Positions 7,168 to 15,238 of a DNA stretch of 39,354 bases are shown here, one piece after another. Location of the stretch: positions 1-39,354 of the forward strand of contig JAMLIT010000036.1 in the NCBI GenBank assembly GCA_023954035.1, written 5' to 3'. Made by a program: the position numbers and the translations under genes. Under the pieces are notes generated by a model. The model saw nothing but the letters and a program-made list of their open reading frames with translations. It was not told where the DNA came from and made no database searches. The first letter of the stretch is position 1, and every line of letters begins with the position of its first letter. This stretch comes from Burkholderiaceae bacterium. GTDB taxonomy: Bacteria > Pseudomonadota > Gammaproteobacteria > Burkholderiales > Burkholderiaceae_C.

Positions 7168-8379
7168 TTAGTGGCCACCCGACAACGAAGCCGCCACCGC
7201 CCGCTTGAACGGCGGAAAGTTCTGCGCCAGGCGCAGGGCCGCGCCGCGCAGCAGGCGCGCCGGGCCGGCGTCTGCGGTGTAGAGCTGGGCGACGAAGTTG
7301 GTGGCCAGGTACAGCGGCAGCGTGGCGCGGCGGTGGCCGCGCTCGTACTGGGCCAGCAGGCGCGGCGCGGCAATGTCGCCGCCGGAGGATTGCGCTGTGC
7401 GGATGGCGTCGGCCAGGGCGGTAATGCCCAGCAGACCGAAGTTGAAGCCATGGGCAGTGACCGGGTGCATGCCCACGGCGGCGTCGCCCACGCAGGCAAA
7501 ACGCTCAGCCACCAGACGGTGTGGGCGCACGCCCACCAGCGGATACAGGTGGCGCGTGCTGGCCAGCTCCATCGCGCCCAGGCGCTCGGAAAAGCGCGCG
7601 GTGAGCGCGCGGCCGAATTCGGGCGCCTCCATGGCCTCCAGCGCTTCGAGCTGGTGGTGCGGCAGCGTCAGCACCACGCAGGAGCGGTGGGCGCCGGAAT
7701 CGGGCGCGTCGTTCATGGGCAGCAGCGCCAGCGTCTGGCCGTAGCCAAACCATTCCCAGGCCACCTGGTGGTGCGGCTCCCGGTGCGTCATGGTGCACAG
7801 CAGCATGGAGCGGCCAAAGTCGTGCATGTCGGCGCCAATGCCCATGGCGCGCCGGGTGCCGGAAAAGCGGCTGTCGGCCGCAATCAGCAAGCGGGCGGAC
7901 AGCGCCTTGCCGCTGGCCAGCCGCACATGCGCGCCCTCAGCGTCGGTGTGGGCATGTGCCACGCTCTCGCCGGCCAGCAGGGTGATGTCGCCATTCTTGT
8001 CTTGTGCGCCACGCAATTCGGCAAAGGCGGCGCGGCGAATCAGGTGGTTGGACACCAGCCAGCCCAGTTCGGAGTGGCGCGAGAGCGTGTGCTCGATGCG
8101 CATGGCGTAGCGCGACATGCCGTCCAGGACCTGGGCGTCGCGCAGGGGCGAGAACGCCGTGGGCTCGTAGCCTTCGATGCGTGCCCACAGACCCAGCGCA
8201 CGCATCTGGTGGGCGGAGCGCTGTGTCAGTGCAATTTCGCGGCCGTCGTAGGCCGGGTTTTCCAGGGCGCAGAGCGGCTGCGGGTCCGCGATGCCGATGG
8301 TCAGCCCGCAGCCAGAGAGCGCGCGCGCCAGGCAGAGCCCTGCCGGGCCGGCGCCGCTGATGAGAATGTCGTAGTCCAT
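7168..8379 (-). CDS. ubiM: FAD-dependent ubiquinone-biosynthesis hydroxylase, UbiH/UbiF/UbiM family, probably UbiM
   Basis: A 403-residue class A flavin monooxygenase. An N-terminal FAD-binding GAGPAGL (residues 9-15) is followed by DGREIALT and, in the C-terminal half, GDAAVGMHPVTAHGFNFGL, the second FAD motif of the UbiH family. These enzymes add hydroxyl groups to the ring of ubiquinone precursors. DGREIALT, in place of the more common DARAIAL, and the MDYDILISGAG start fit UbiM, the broad-specificity hydroxylase of some proteobacteria; I assign this by memory of the subfamily. The ATG at 8379 begins the flavin fold, and the frame upstream lacks family character. It is divergent from a UbiA/MenA-type prenyltransferase gene, which supports a quinone role. 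Confidence 0.82.
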   Translation of the reverse strand: MDYDILISGAGPAGLCLARALSGCGLTIGIADPQPLCALENPAYDGREIALTQRSAHQMRALGLWARIEGYEPTAFSPLRDAQVLDGMSRYAMRIEHTLSRHSELGWLVSNHLIRRAAFAELRGAQDKNGDITLLAGESVAHAHTDAEGAHVRLASGKALSARLLIAADSRFSGTRRAMGIGADMHDFGRSMLLCTMTHREPHHQVAWEWFGYGQTLALLPMNDAPDSGAHRSCVVLTLPHHQLEALEAMEAPEFGRALTARFSERLGAMELASTRHLYPLVGVRPHRLVAERFACVGDAAVGMHPVTAHGFNFGLLGITALADAIRTAQSSGGDIAAPRLLAQYERGHRRATLPLYLATNFVAQLYTADAGPARLLRGAALRLAQNFPPFKRAVAASLSGGH

Positions 8380-8437
8380 GGAACGCAACCCTAACGTTGA
8401 AGTGTTCGGAGCACCATCACAAGGGCCGATGGGGTGA

Positions 8438-9454
8438 ATGTGCTGTGTCGGCGAGCCTATCGCAAACCCGAGGTTAAGCTCAGGGTGCCGCCACATTCCC
8501 CTGCCTGCATTGCGCCAAGTTGCCCCGTCGCCGATTCCCTGGACCGTCTGCCTGGCCATGACCCGGCCGGGTTTTCTCGTCATCACCGCCATCGGCTGCG
8601 CGCTCGGCATGGCGACGGCCGTCGCCAGCGGCGGCGGGTTTTCGTGGCCGCGTGCGCTGGCGACCTGGGCGCTGGCGCTGCTGGCCCATGCCTCTGCCAA
8701 CATGCAAAACGACTACGCAGACGCGCTCAATGGGGCGGACGCTGCCAACCGCGCCGGCCTGTATCCCTTCACCGGGGGCTCGCGCCTGGTGCAGCGCGGC
8801 GCGGTGGCGGCTGCCGACATGCGCCGTTTTTCGCTGGCGCTGGTCGCCGTGGTGGTGCCGGGTGGCATCTGGCTTGCCGCGCACAGCGGCGGTGGTTTGC
8901 TGGTGCTTGGCCTGGTGGGCCTGCTGCTGGGCTGGGCCTATTCCTTGCCGCCCCTGGCGCTGATGAAGCGCGGCTGGGGCGAGGGGACGGTGGCGCTGGC
9001 CTGGGCCTTGGTGGTGGTGGGAGCCGACTATGCGCAGCGGGGTCAATTTTTTCTGCTGCCCGCCGCTGCAGCGCTGGGCTATGGGCTGATGATTGGCAAT
9101 ATCCTGCTCGCCAACGCCTTTCCCGATGCCGCAGCCGACGCGCGCGTGGGCAAGCGCACCCTGGCGGTGCGCCTGGGCTTGCGGCGAGCGGCCTGGCTGT
9201 ATCTGGCGGTGGCCTTGGCAGCACAGGCCTGGGTGCTTGCGCTGGTGGTTGCGGCTCTGTTGCCCCGGCCTGTGCTGGCCGCGCTGGCCGCAGCGCCGTT
9301 GTCGCTGGCGGCGGGCGCGCTGCTGCTGCGCCACGCCAGCGAGCCCGCGCGGCTGCGCGCTGCGCTGGTCTTGGGCATTGCAGCGGCGGCGCTTTATGGC
9401 CTGGGGATGACCTGGGGTTTCTGGATGGTGCGAGCGCAAGGCGTTCATTTCTAA
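8438..9454 (+). CDS. UbiA-superfamily prenyltransferase, MenA-like
   Basis: About 338 residues with roughly eight or nine hydrophobic segments. The two Asp-rich motifs of the UbiA superfamily are visible: NMQNDYADALNGAD and NAFPDAAADARVGKRTLAVR. Both resemble MenA (1,4-dihydroxy-2-naphthoate prenyltransferase) more than UbiA. The enzyme would attach a polyprenyl chain to an aromatic or other acceptor in the inner membrane. No other menaquinone genes are in view, so the acceptor is uncertain. The first 30 or so residues from ATG 8438 look poor; the fold begins near PSPIPWTVCLAMTRPGFL, and an internal start such as TTG 8508 is possible. It is divergent from the ubiM-like gene and 12 bp upstream of the YlqF GTPase gene. 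Confidence 0.8.
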   Translation: MCCVGEPIANPRLSSGCRHIPLPALRQVAPSPIPWTVCLAMTRPGFLVITAIGCALGMATAVASGGGFSWPRALATWALALLAHASANMQNDYADALNGADAANRAGLYPFTGGSRLVQRGAVAAADMRRFSLALVAVVVPGGIWLAAHSGGGLLVLGLVGLLLGWAYSLPPLALMKRGWGEGTVALAWALVVVGADYAQRGQFFLLPAAAALGYGLMIGNILLANAFPDAAADARVGKRTLAVRLGLRRAAWLYLAVALAAQAWVLALVVAALLPRPVLAALAAAPLSLAAGALLLRHASEPARLRAALVLGIAAAALYGLGMTWGFWMVRAQGVHF

Positions 9455-9466
9455 GCTGGGCAATAC

Positions 9467-10426
9467 ATGGCGATTCAGTGGTTTCCAGGGCATATGCACC
9501 TGACGAAGAAGGCGATCACCGAGCGCATCAAGGACATTGACGTCGTGATTGAAGTGCTTGACGCGCGCTTGCCCGGCTCCAGCGCCAACCCGCTGCTGGC
9601 CGAGCTCACGGGCCACAAGCCCACGCTGAAGGTGCTCAACAAGCAGGATGTGGCCGATGCGGAGCGCACGGCGCAGTGGGTGCATTGGTACAACGCCCAG
9701 CAGGACACCCTGGCCGTGGCGCTGGACGCTTCCGAGCCTGCGCCCGCGCGCCGCCTGATCGACGCCTGCCACCTGCTGGCACCCCAGCGCGGCGGCATGG
9801 CCAAGCCGATGCGGGTGCTGATTTGCGGCGTGCCCAACGTGGGCAAATCCACGCTGATCAACACCCTGACCAACAAGCGCCAGGCCAAGACCGGCGACGA
9901 AGCGGGCATCACCAAGCTGGAGCAGCGCATCACCCTGGCGGACGACTTCTACCTGTGGGACACGCCCGGCATGTTGTGGCCGCGCATCGCCGCGCCCGAA
10001 AGCGGCTACCACCTGGCCGCCAGCGGCGCCGTGGGCCGCAACGCCTACGACGAGGAACTGGTGGCGCTGGAACTGCTGCGCCGCCTGCAAGTGCATTACG
10101 CGCCCTTGCTGGAGGCGCGCTACCGCCTGAATCTGGCGCCCGAGGCGGTGGCCGGGATGCCCGACGACGAACTGCTTGCCGCCATTGGCCGCAAGCGCGG
10201 CGCGGTGATGAGTGGCGGGCGCGTCAACCTGCAAAAGGCGTCAGAAATCGTGCTGACCGATTTCCGCAGCGCCGTGCTCGGCCGCATCACGCTGGAGACG
10301 CCGCACGAGTTTGAAGCCTGGCGGGCTGCCGGCCTGCTGGCCGACGCCGAGCGCGAAGCCAGGAAGGCTGCACGCAAGGGACGCAAGGGGCGAGCCGGCG
10401 ACGCAGCGCAGCGCGGGGCTGCGTGA
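9467..10426 (+). CDS. ylqF: Ribosome biogenesis GTPase YlqF/RbgA
   Basis: A 319-residue circularly permuted GTPase, which in Bacillus (RbgA) promotes late assembly of the 50S subunit. The motif order shows the permutation: G4 NKQD (residues 58-61) comes before G1 GVPNVGKST (121-129) and G3 DTPG (165-168). The N-terminal MAIQWFPGHM with DARLPGSS is characteristic of the YlqF group. The C-terminus ends in a Lys/Arg/Ala-rich tail suited to RNA contact. Only 12 bp separate it from the preceding prenyltransferase gene, so they are probably co-transcribed, although the functions are unrelated. Confidence 0.93.
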   Translation: MAIQWFPGHMHLTKKAITERIKDIDVVIEVLDARLPGSSANPLLAELTGHKPTLKVLNKQDVADAERTAQWVHWYNAQQDTLAVALDASEPAPARRLIDACHLLAPQRGGMAKPMRVLICGVPNVGKSTLINTLTNKRQAKTGDEAGITKLEQRITLADDFYLWDTPGMLWPRIAAPESGYHLAASGAVGRNAYDEELVALELLRRLQVHYAPLLEARYRLNLAPEAVAGMPDDELLAAIGRKRGAVMSGGRVNLQKASEIVLTDFRSAVLGRITLETPHEFEAWRAAGLLADAEREARKAARKGRKGRAGDAAQRGAA

Positions 10427-10520
10427 GATCGGCCCAGTGACGGGACAAGCAGGGTCGAACGATTTCCGGCGCGGCGCACTCTATGGTGTTCGGTGGGTTC
10501 TCGTCAAAAAGGTGAAATGC

Positions 10521-11555
10521 ATGCGCACAGGTTTTTTTGCACGCTGGTCGCTGTGGCTGCTTGCGCTGCTGCTCACCCCGGCATGGGCCCAGGACGTCGC
10601 GGGCGGGCGAGACCACCCGCTGATACGGCGCCCCGCAGGCAGCACGCTGGTGGGCTATGCCCAGGCGGCGCAAGGCAGCATCGACTTTCAGGCGTCGACC
10701 TATACGGGTTTCGATCTGGAGACGGGGCGGCGCCAATATGCCGAGCAAGCGCTGACGCTCGATGGCCGGCTCACGCGACTGTGGTACGAAGTGCCCGGCA
10801 CGGTGACTTCCACCCAGATCTACGAAAACCAGGTGCGGGCCTTGGCGGCGCAGGGCTTCAAGACGCTGTACGACTCGGCGCAGGACAGCGCTGCCGCGGC
10901 CGGCAAGTGGGTGAATTTCCTGGCCAGCTTTGCGCCCGGCCGGCGCGACGCCATCGCCAACAACCGCTCGCCCCTGATTTTTTCCGCCGCCCGGCCCGCC
11001 AGCCTGCGCACCGGCACCTTTGCGCAAGACAACACCACGGTGCGCCTGGTGGCCGTGGATTGGCCCAAGGCCGACGACGATGCCAAGGCGCGCCAGGGGG
11101 CCTACCTCGCCGTCGACATTGTGCAGGCGCGCGTGCTGCGCGACGCACCGGCCGGGCGTGCGTCTGAGCCAGGCACGCACACCGACGACGCGCTGGCGCG
11201 CGCGCTCTCGGCGACGGGATACGTCCAGCTCAGCGACGTGCACTTTGTCTCGGGCAGCGCCGAATTCGAGCAAGGCGCCCGCCCGGTGCTCGCAGCCGTG
11301 GCGCAATACCTCCGGGCCCAGCCCGATGTGCGGCTCTACGTGGTGGGGCACACCGACGCATCGGGCGAGCTGGACGGCAACCTCGAACTCTCGCGCCAGC
11401 GCGCCCAGGCCGTGGTGGACGCACTGGTGCACGATTTCGGCGTGGCCCCGGGGCGACTCAGCGCGCATGGGCTGGGGCCCTTGGCGCCCCGGGCCGACAA
11501 CCAGAGCAGCGCTGGGCGCGCGCGCAACCGGCGCGTGGAACTGGTGCGCCATTGA
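10521..11555 (+). CDS. OmpA-family outer-membrane protein with an N-terminal DUF4892-like domain
   Basis: A 344-residue exported protein. The signal peptide is residues 1-23 (hydrophobic LWLLALLLTP, ending AWA). A middle region (DHPLIRRPAGS, then TRLWYEVPG and a repeated strand pattern) resembles the DUF4892 domain found in Pseudomonas relatives; this is a moderate-confidence resemblance. The C-terminal 120 residues are an OmpA domain: FVSGSAEF, GHTDASGELDGN, LSRQRAQAVVDAL and RNRRVEL, with the Asp and Arg that bind diaminopimelate in peptidoglycan. AAAGG at 10508-10512 supports ATG 10521; the frame is open further upstream without signal-like sequence. It likely anchors to the cell wall in the periplasm. 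A metallopeptidase-family gene follows after 12 bp. Confidence 0.88.
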   Translation: MRTGFFARWSLWLLALLLTPAWAQDVAGGRDHPLIRRPAGSTLVGYAQAAQGSIDFQASTYTGFDLETGRRQYAEQALTLDGRLTRLWYEVPGTVTSTQIYENQVRALAAQGFKTLYDSAQDSAAAAGKWVNFLASFAPGRRDAIANNRSPLIFSAARPASLRTGTFAQDNTTVRLVAVDWPKADDDAKARQGAYLAVDIVQARVLRDAPAGRASEPGTHTDDALARALSATGYVQLSDVHFVSGSAEFEQGARPVLAAVAQYLRAQPDVRLYVVGHTDASGELDGNLELSRQRAQAVVDALVHDFGVAPGRLSAHGLGPLAPRADNQSSAGRARNRRVELVRH

Positions 11556-11567
11556 CCAAAGATACCC

Positions 11568-12509
11568 ATGAGCCACCCATCCCCGACATTCGAAGTCCTG
11601 CCGCGCGATCTGTCGGCCTATCGCAACGGCAATACCGGAGTGGACTACGTGCACCGGTTCGAGTCCGGAAAGCCCGGCCCGCATGTGCTCGTCAATGCCC
11701 TGACCCACGGCAATGAGTTTTGCGGCATGGTGGCCGCACTGCATTTGCTCGATACCGGCGTGCGGCCGCGGGTCGGCACGCTCACGGTCAGCTTTGCCAA
11801 CGTGGAGGCCTACGAGAGCTTTGACATCGAGCGGCCTTTCGAGAACCGCCAACTGGTGCACAACCTGAACCGCGTCTGGTCGGTGGCCGAACTCGAAGGC
11901 TCGGCCGTGAGCCCCGAGCTGCTGCGCGCGCGGGCGCTGCGCCCGGTGGTGGCGGCGGCCGACCACATTCTGGATTTGCATTCCACCAGCCAGGACGTGC
12001 AGCCGTTCTGGGTCTACCCGGCGTTTGCGCGCAATGCGCAGGCGGCGCGCGCCATCGGTGTGCCGGCCGTGCACCTGGTGATGCCCGAGGGGCTGGGCAC
12101 CGGCGTGCCGCTGATCCAGCATGGCCGCCATGGCGAAGCGGAGGGCACGGGCGTGGCGCTGGTGGCCGAATGCGGACAGCACTTTCGCCAGGCCTCGGCC
12201 GACATGGCCATCTCGGTGGCGCGGGGATTTCTGGCGCACTTCGGATTGGTCGAACCGGCGCCTACGGACACTCCTGCGGTGCCGACACGGCGCTTCGAAC
12301 TGCTGGAGACCGCTCTGGTGCGTACGCCGGGCTTCGCCTTTGTGCGCCCGTTGATCGGTTTCGAGACCTTTGGCGCGGGCGAACTGATTGCCACCGATGG
12401 GGAGCATGACATCCGTTCGCCCTGCGAGGGATGCACCGTCTTCATGCCCACGCGCGAGCCCGTGGTCGGGCGCGAGGCGGTCTACCTCACGCGCCCGTTG
12501 GCGGATTGA
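11568..12509 (+). CDS. Succinylglutamate desuccinylase/aspartoacylase-family zinc amidohydrolase
   Basis: A 313-residue member of the M14-like AstE/AspA family. It has the zinc-binding THGNE (His and Glu ligands) near residue 45 and the third ligand in DLHSTSQD near residue 130, with NLNRVW between them as the substrate-carboxylate binder. Family members remove succinyl or acetyl groups from N-acylated amino acids or act as carboxypeptidases. The C-terminal third (from FVRPLIGFETFGAGE on) matches the beta domain that caps the active site. No arginine-catabolism (ast) genes are adjacent, so the exact substrate is open. It lies 12 bp after the OmpA-like gene. A degenerate palindromic repeat follows. 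Confidence 0.88.
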   Translation: MSHPSPTFEVLPRDLSAYRNGNTGVDYVHRFESGKPGPHVLVNALTHGNEFCGMVAALHLLDTGVRPRVGTLTVSFANVEAYESFDIERPFENRQLVHNLNRVWSVAELEGSAVSPELLRARALRPVVAAADHILDLHSTSQDVQPFWVYPAFARNAQAARAIGVPAVHLVMPEGLGTGVPLIQHGRHGEAEGTGVALVAECGQHFRQASADMAISVARGFLAHFGLVEPAPTDTPAVPTRRFELLETALVRTPGFAFVRPLIGFETFGAGELIATDGEHDIRSPCEGCTVFMPTREPVVGREAVYLTRPLAD

Positions 12510-12591
12510 GCAGGCCAGGACCGCGGGCCGGCGCGCTCGGGGCGCGCGGTTGGCCAGAGAGCCGCAGCGCTTGCCGCCTTGTTCTTTGGTT

Positions 12592-12646
12592 GAAATTAGC
12601 CTCCAGCGCTCTATGCGAAAGCGTCTACAGCTACCAAAGTAATAGC
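12592..12646. repeat. Dispersed palindromic repeat, copy 4 (degenerate)
   Basis: AAATTAGCCTCCAGCGCT and GCGTCTACAGCTA flank a short loop, recognisably the AGCGCT-centred palindrome with several substitutions in the right arm. It fills the gap between the convergent amidohydrolase gene and the small minus-strand gene. Confidence 0.6.
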
Positions 12647-12648
12647 AA

Positions 12649-12867
12649 TCAAGCTTCGTCGAGCCTGATTTTTCCTTCGCGCACGTAGCGCTCGAAGGCG
12701 TCGCGGGGCATGGCGGCCGAACCGGCGGCGTCGTTGTCCGCCGTCCAGGACAGCGTGGTGCTGTCTTCGCTGCGGTCGATGTGCACCGGTCCGCGCGGAA
12801 TCGTGATCGGGGCGCCGTCGCCTGGGGTGTAGGTCACGTCGCCGCTGATGGTCGCTTGCTCGGTCAT
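12649..12867 (-). CDS. Small conserved-looking protein of unknown function, 72 residues
   Basis: A short acidic protein with alternating beta-strand character (ATISGDVTYTPG, then ITIPRGPVHIDRSEDSTTLSW), an alpha-helical DAFERYVREG and an acidic end. There is no signal peptide, membrane segment or cysteine. The start is well supported: a strong GGAGGAA lies 7 bp upstream of ATG 12867 on the minus strand. I do not recognise a named family. It sits about 93 bp downstream of the EamA transporter gene on the same strand, between it and a convergent gene, so it may be co-transcribed with the transporter. Confidence 0.75.
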   Translation of the reverse strand: MTEQATISGDVTYTPGDGAPITIPRGPVHIDRSEDSTTLSWTADNDAAGSAAMPRDAFERYVREGKIRLDEA

Positions 12868-12960
12868 GGGGAGTTCCTCCGTAACACTCCATTGGAGCCG
12901 CCCCCGGGCGCCTCGCTTGTGGGACGAGCGCGCAAAGTCGGTGGGCCGTGGTCCAGCGTG

Positions 12961-13845
12961 CTAGCGCAGCGCCGTGCGCCGGCGCTCGCTGCGCACCAGC
13001 GCGATCCCGCTGGCGATGATGATGGCGCCGCCCAGCAGCGTGGCGCCATCGGGCAAGGCCTGCCACAGCAGCCAGTCGAGCCCCACGCCCCAGGCCAGGG
13101 CGGTGTACTCCAGTGGCGCCACCACCGAGGCCTGGCCATGGCGAAAGGCTTCGGTGATCGCGGTTTGCCCCAGAAAGCCGGTGAGGGCCAGCCCGGCGAC
13201 GAGGGGCCAGTGGGCCTGCGCCACGCTCGTCCACCCTGGCAAGGCCAGCGCGCCCGCGCCCAGGGCCAGCATGGTGGTGGTCCAGAAAACGATGGCCGCA
13301 CTGGAATCGGTGCGGGTCAGCACGCGCCCGGCGACGGCGGAGACGGCATAAAAGCTGGCCGCAGCCAGCACGGCGAGCCCCCCCATGGACAACATTGCCC
13401 GCTGGTCTGGCCGCAAGGCCACCAAGACGCCCGCCAGCCCCGCGCCTATGGCCAGCCAGTGGGCAGGACGCACGCGCTCGCCCAGGACGGGCGCCGAGAG
13501 CGCGGTGATCAGCAGCGGGGCGATGAAGAACAAGGCATAGGCCTCTGCCAGCCCCAGGGTGCGCAGGCTGCCGGTAAAGAGTGCCAGCATGGCCACCACC
13601 AGAACCCCACGCAGCAGGTGCAGTCCCCAGCGCACGCGCAGGAGCTTGCGCCACTCGCCGCGCCAGAGCACGTAGGCCAGCACCAGGGGCAGCGCGGCCA
13701 GTCCGCGCAGCGCCGCCACCTGCATGGGCGGATAGTGGGCCGCAAGCATCTTCAGTTGCGCGTCCATCATGGAAAAGCATGTCACGGCGGCGAGCATGGC
13801 AAGAGCGCCGCGCAGGTTGCGGGGGGCCGGAAGGGGCTCGGTCAT
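12961..13845 (-). CDS. EamA/DMT-family inner-membrane transporter
   Basis: A 294-residue protein with about ten hydrophobic helices in two EamA repeats: one from AMLAAVTCFSMMDAQLKML and one from MGGLAVLAAASFYAVSAVAG. Each repeat ends in the family's characteristic sequence (LLITALSAPVLGE; VVAPLEYTALAWGVGLDW). Drug/metabolite superfamily members export amino acids, metabolites or toxins; the substrate here cannot be predicted. ATG 13845 is preferred because the hydrophobic fold starts 15 residues later; an ATG at 13926 would add an unrelated leader. Its neighbours on the same strand are MgtC/SapB upstream and the 72-residue protein downstream. Confidence 0.88.
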   Translation of the reverse strand: MTEPLPAPRNLRGALAMLAAVTCFSMMDAQLKMLAAHYPPMQVAALRGLAALPLVLAYVLWRGEWRKLLRVRWGLHLLRGVLVVAMLALFTGSLRTLGLAEAYALFFIAPLLITALSAPVLGERVRPAHWLAIGAGLAGVLVALRPDQRAMLSMGGLAVLAAASFYAVSAVAGRVLTRTDSSAAIVFWTTTMLALGAGALALPGWTSVAQAHWPLVAGLALTGFLGQTAITEAFRHGQASVVAPLEYTALAWGVGLDWLLWQALPDGATLLGGAIIIASGIALVRSERRRTALR

Positions 13846-13953
13846 GGGCGGATGCAGTGGTGGGACAAGGGCGGCAGCGCAAGAGCAGGGGGCAGGGCGC
13901 TGCAAGAATTGCAGCGCCCGCACCACTGTAGTGCGAAGCTGTCTGCAGCGGCG

Positions 13954-14466
13954 CTAAGGATTGGGATCCGCAGGCGGCTCTGCGCGCTGCATCGGCATCG
14001 CTTGCAGCAGTGGCAGCGCGCCCAGCACGGCCAGGGCCAGCACGGCGCTGAGAACGGCGGTCGCTTCCAGGCCCAGGCCTGCCGCGGTGCCGATGGCGGC
14101 GGTCAGCCAGATGCCGGCGGCGGTTGTCAGGCCATGGACTTTTTCCTCCCCGCTGCCCTTGAGAATCGTCCCAGCGCCCAGGAAACCCACCCCGGCGACG
14201 ATGCCCTGGACCACGCGGCTCATGTCCGGCGCCTCGATGCCCACCTGCTGCGACGCCAGCACGAACAGCGCCGCGCCCATGGCAACCAGCATGTGCGTGC
14301 GCACACCGGCCGCCTTGCCAGCGTGCTCGCGCTCCCAGCCGAGAATGCCGCCGAGCACGCCCGCCACCAGCAGGCGCACCACGATGCGCGTCGCGTCCGA
14401 AAGATCGGGCAGGTCGGAAAACTCCGCAGCCACGGTGCGGGCGATCTGGTTCCAGGCGCTATCCAT
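13954..14466 (-). CDS. MgtC/SapB-family membrane protein
   Basis: A 170-residue inner-membrane protein with four to five hydrophobic segments. The MgtC core is clear: GGILGWEREHAGKAAGVRTH, GVGFLGAGTILK and VHGLTTAAGIWLTAA. Short members of this family lack the cytoplasmic ACT-like tail of Salmonella MgtC, and this one ends soon after the last helix. MgtC proteins affect survival at low magnesium and inhibit the F1Fo ATPase in Salmonella; short environmental homologues are less studied. The gene is 108 bp upstream of the EamA gene on the same strand. No magnesium riboswitch or uptake gene was seen nearby. Confidence 0.9.
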   Translation of the reverse strand: MDSAWNQIARTVAAEFSDLPDLSDATRIVVRLLVAGVLGGILGWEREHAGKAAGVRTHMLVAMGAALFVLASQQVGIEAPDMSRVVQGIVAGVGFLGAGTILKGSGEEKVHGLTTAAGIWLTAAIGTAAGLGLEATAVLSAVLALAVLGALPLLQAMPMQRAEPPADPNP

Positions 14467-14608
14467 GGTGGGCGGCCACGGGTGGGAAGGCAGGGGGGCA
14501 GGGACACATGCCGCTACTGTGCCGGTGGCGCGCGCCAGCCACCAGCAGAGGGCAGCGCCGGGCTCTGTCGGAGCGCGCCTACAAGCTCCATGCGCCTTCA
14601 GAATTTTA

Positions 14609-14660
14609 GATAAAAAAGGCTCCAGCGCTTATGCAGTAAGCGCTTGCAGCTCTCTTTATC
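14609..14660. repeat. Dispersed palindromic repeat, copy 5
   Basis: CCAGCGCTTA and TAAGCGCTTG around a short loop, with GATAAAAAA on the left and CTTTATC on the right, so the A/T ends also pair. It lies just beyond the 3' end of the terB-like gene and upstream of the MgtC gene, consistent with terminating the minus-strand terB transcript. Confidence 0.8.
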
Positions 14661-14666
14661 GAAGCA

Positions 14667-15134
14667 TCAGGCGAGGTTTGCGGCCGACTTGGCGCGCATC
14701 TTGGCGGCGATGTACTCGCCATGCGTGACGTGCAGCAGCCCAGCGATCTTATTGATGGCGTGGTTCTCGTTGGCGTCGATGTGGGCGTCGGCATAGGCGA
14801 TCTGCCAAAGGGCTTCGACGAGCCGGACCTTGTCGTCGTGGCTGAAGGCGTCGTTGATGCGGCTGGTGAACTGCTGGTAGTCGTAGGCGCTGCGGGAGCT
14901 TTCCTGCGCCTGCGCGAGCAAGGCGGCCAGCGCGTCGGGCGCCAGGTCAAACCGCTGGCGCAGGGCGGCCAGGGCGGCGGCGCGCTCCTCGGCGTCCAGC
15001 CGCCCGTCGGCGCGCACCACCTCCACCATCAGCACCGCGGCCGCGAGCTGCACGCGCTGCGTCTGCTCGGCGGGCGACGCGACCGGGCGAGCCTGGGTGA
15101 TGTCCGACAAAAAGTCCTTGAAGCTTTGAAACAT
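14667..15134 (-). CDS. TerB-family tellurite-resistance-like protein
   Basis: A 155-residue, all-helical acidic protein. It shows the TerB pattern twice: VEVVRADGRLDAEERAA, and IAYADAHIDANENHAINKIA, where the Asp/Glu residues form the metal-binding sites of the fold. The C-terminus (LLHVTHGEYIAAKMRAK) is typical of stand-alone TerB-like proteins in Burkholderiales. TerB domains associate with membrane and stress complexes; tellurite resistance itself usually needs other ter genes, none of which are present here. A housekeeping stress role is a guess. It is divergent from the DHH phosphoesterase gene. Confidence 0.88.
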   Translation of the reverse strand: MFQSFKDFLSDITQARPVASPAEQTQRVQLAAAVLMVEVVRADGRLDAEERAAALAALRQRFDLAPDALAALLAQAQESSRSAYDYQQFTSRINDAFSHDDKVRLVEALWQIAYADAHIDANENHAINKIAGLLHVTHGEYIAAKMRAKSAANLA

Positions 15135-15238
15135 GCCTGCAACTGTGCGTGAAACCCGCTCGATTCACGCGGACCGCGCAAGGTTCCCAAAAAGCGCGGC
15201 GCGGCAGGCCGCGCCGGCGCGGCGACAATCGCAGATTC

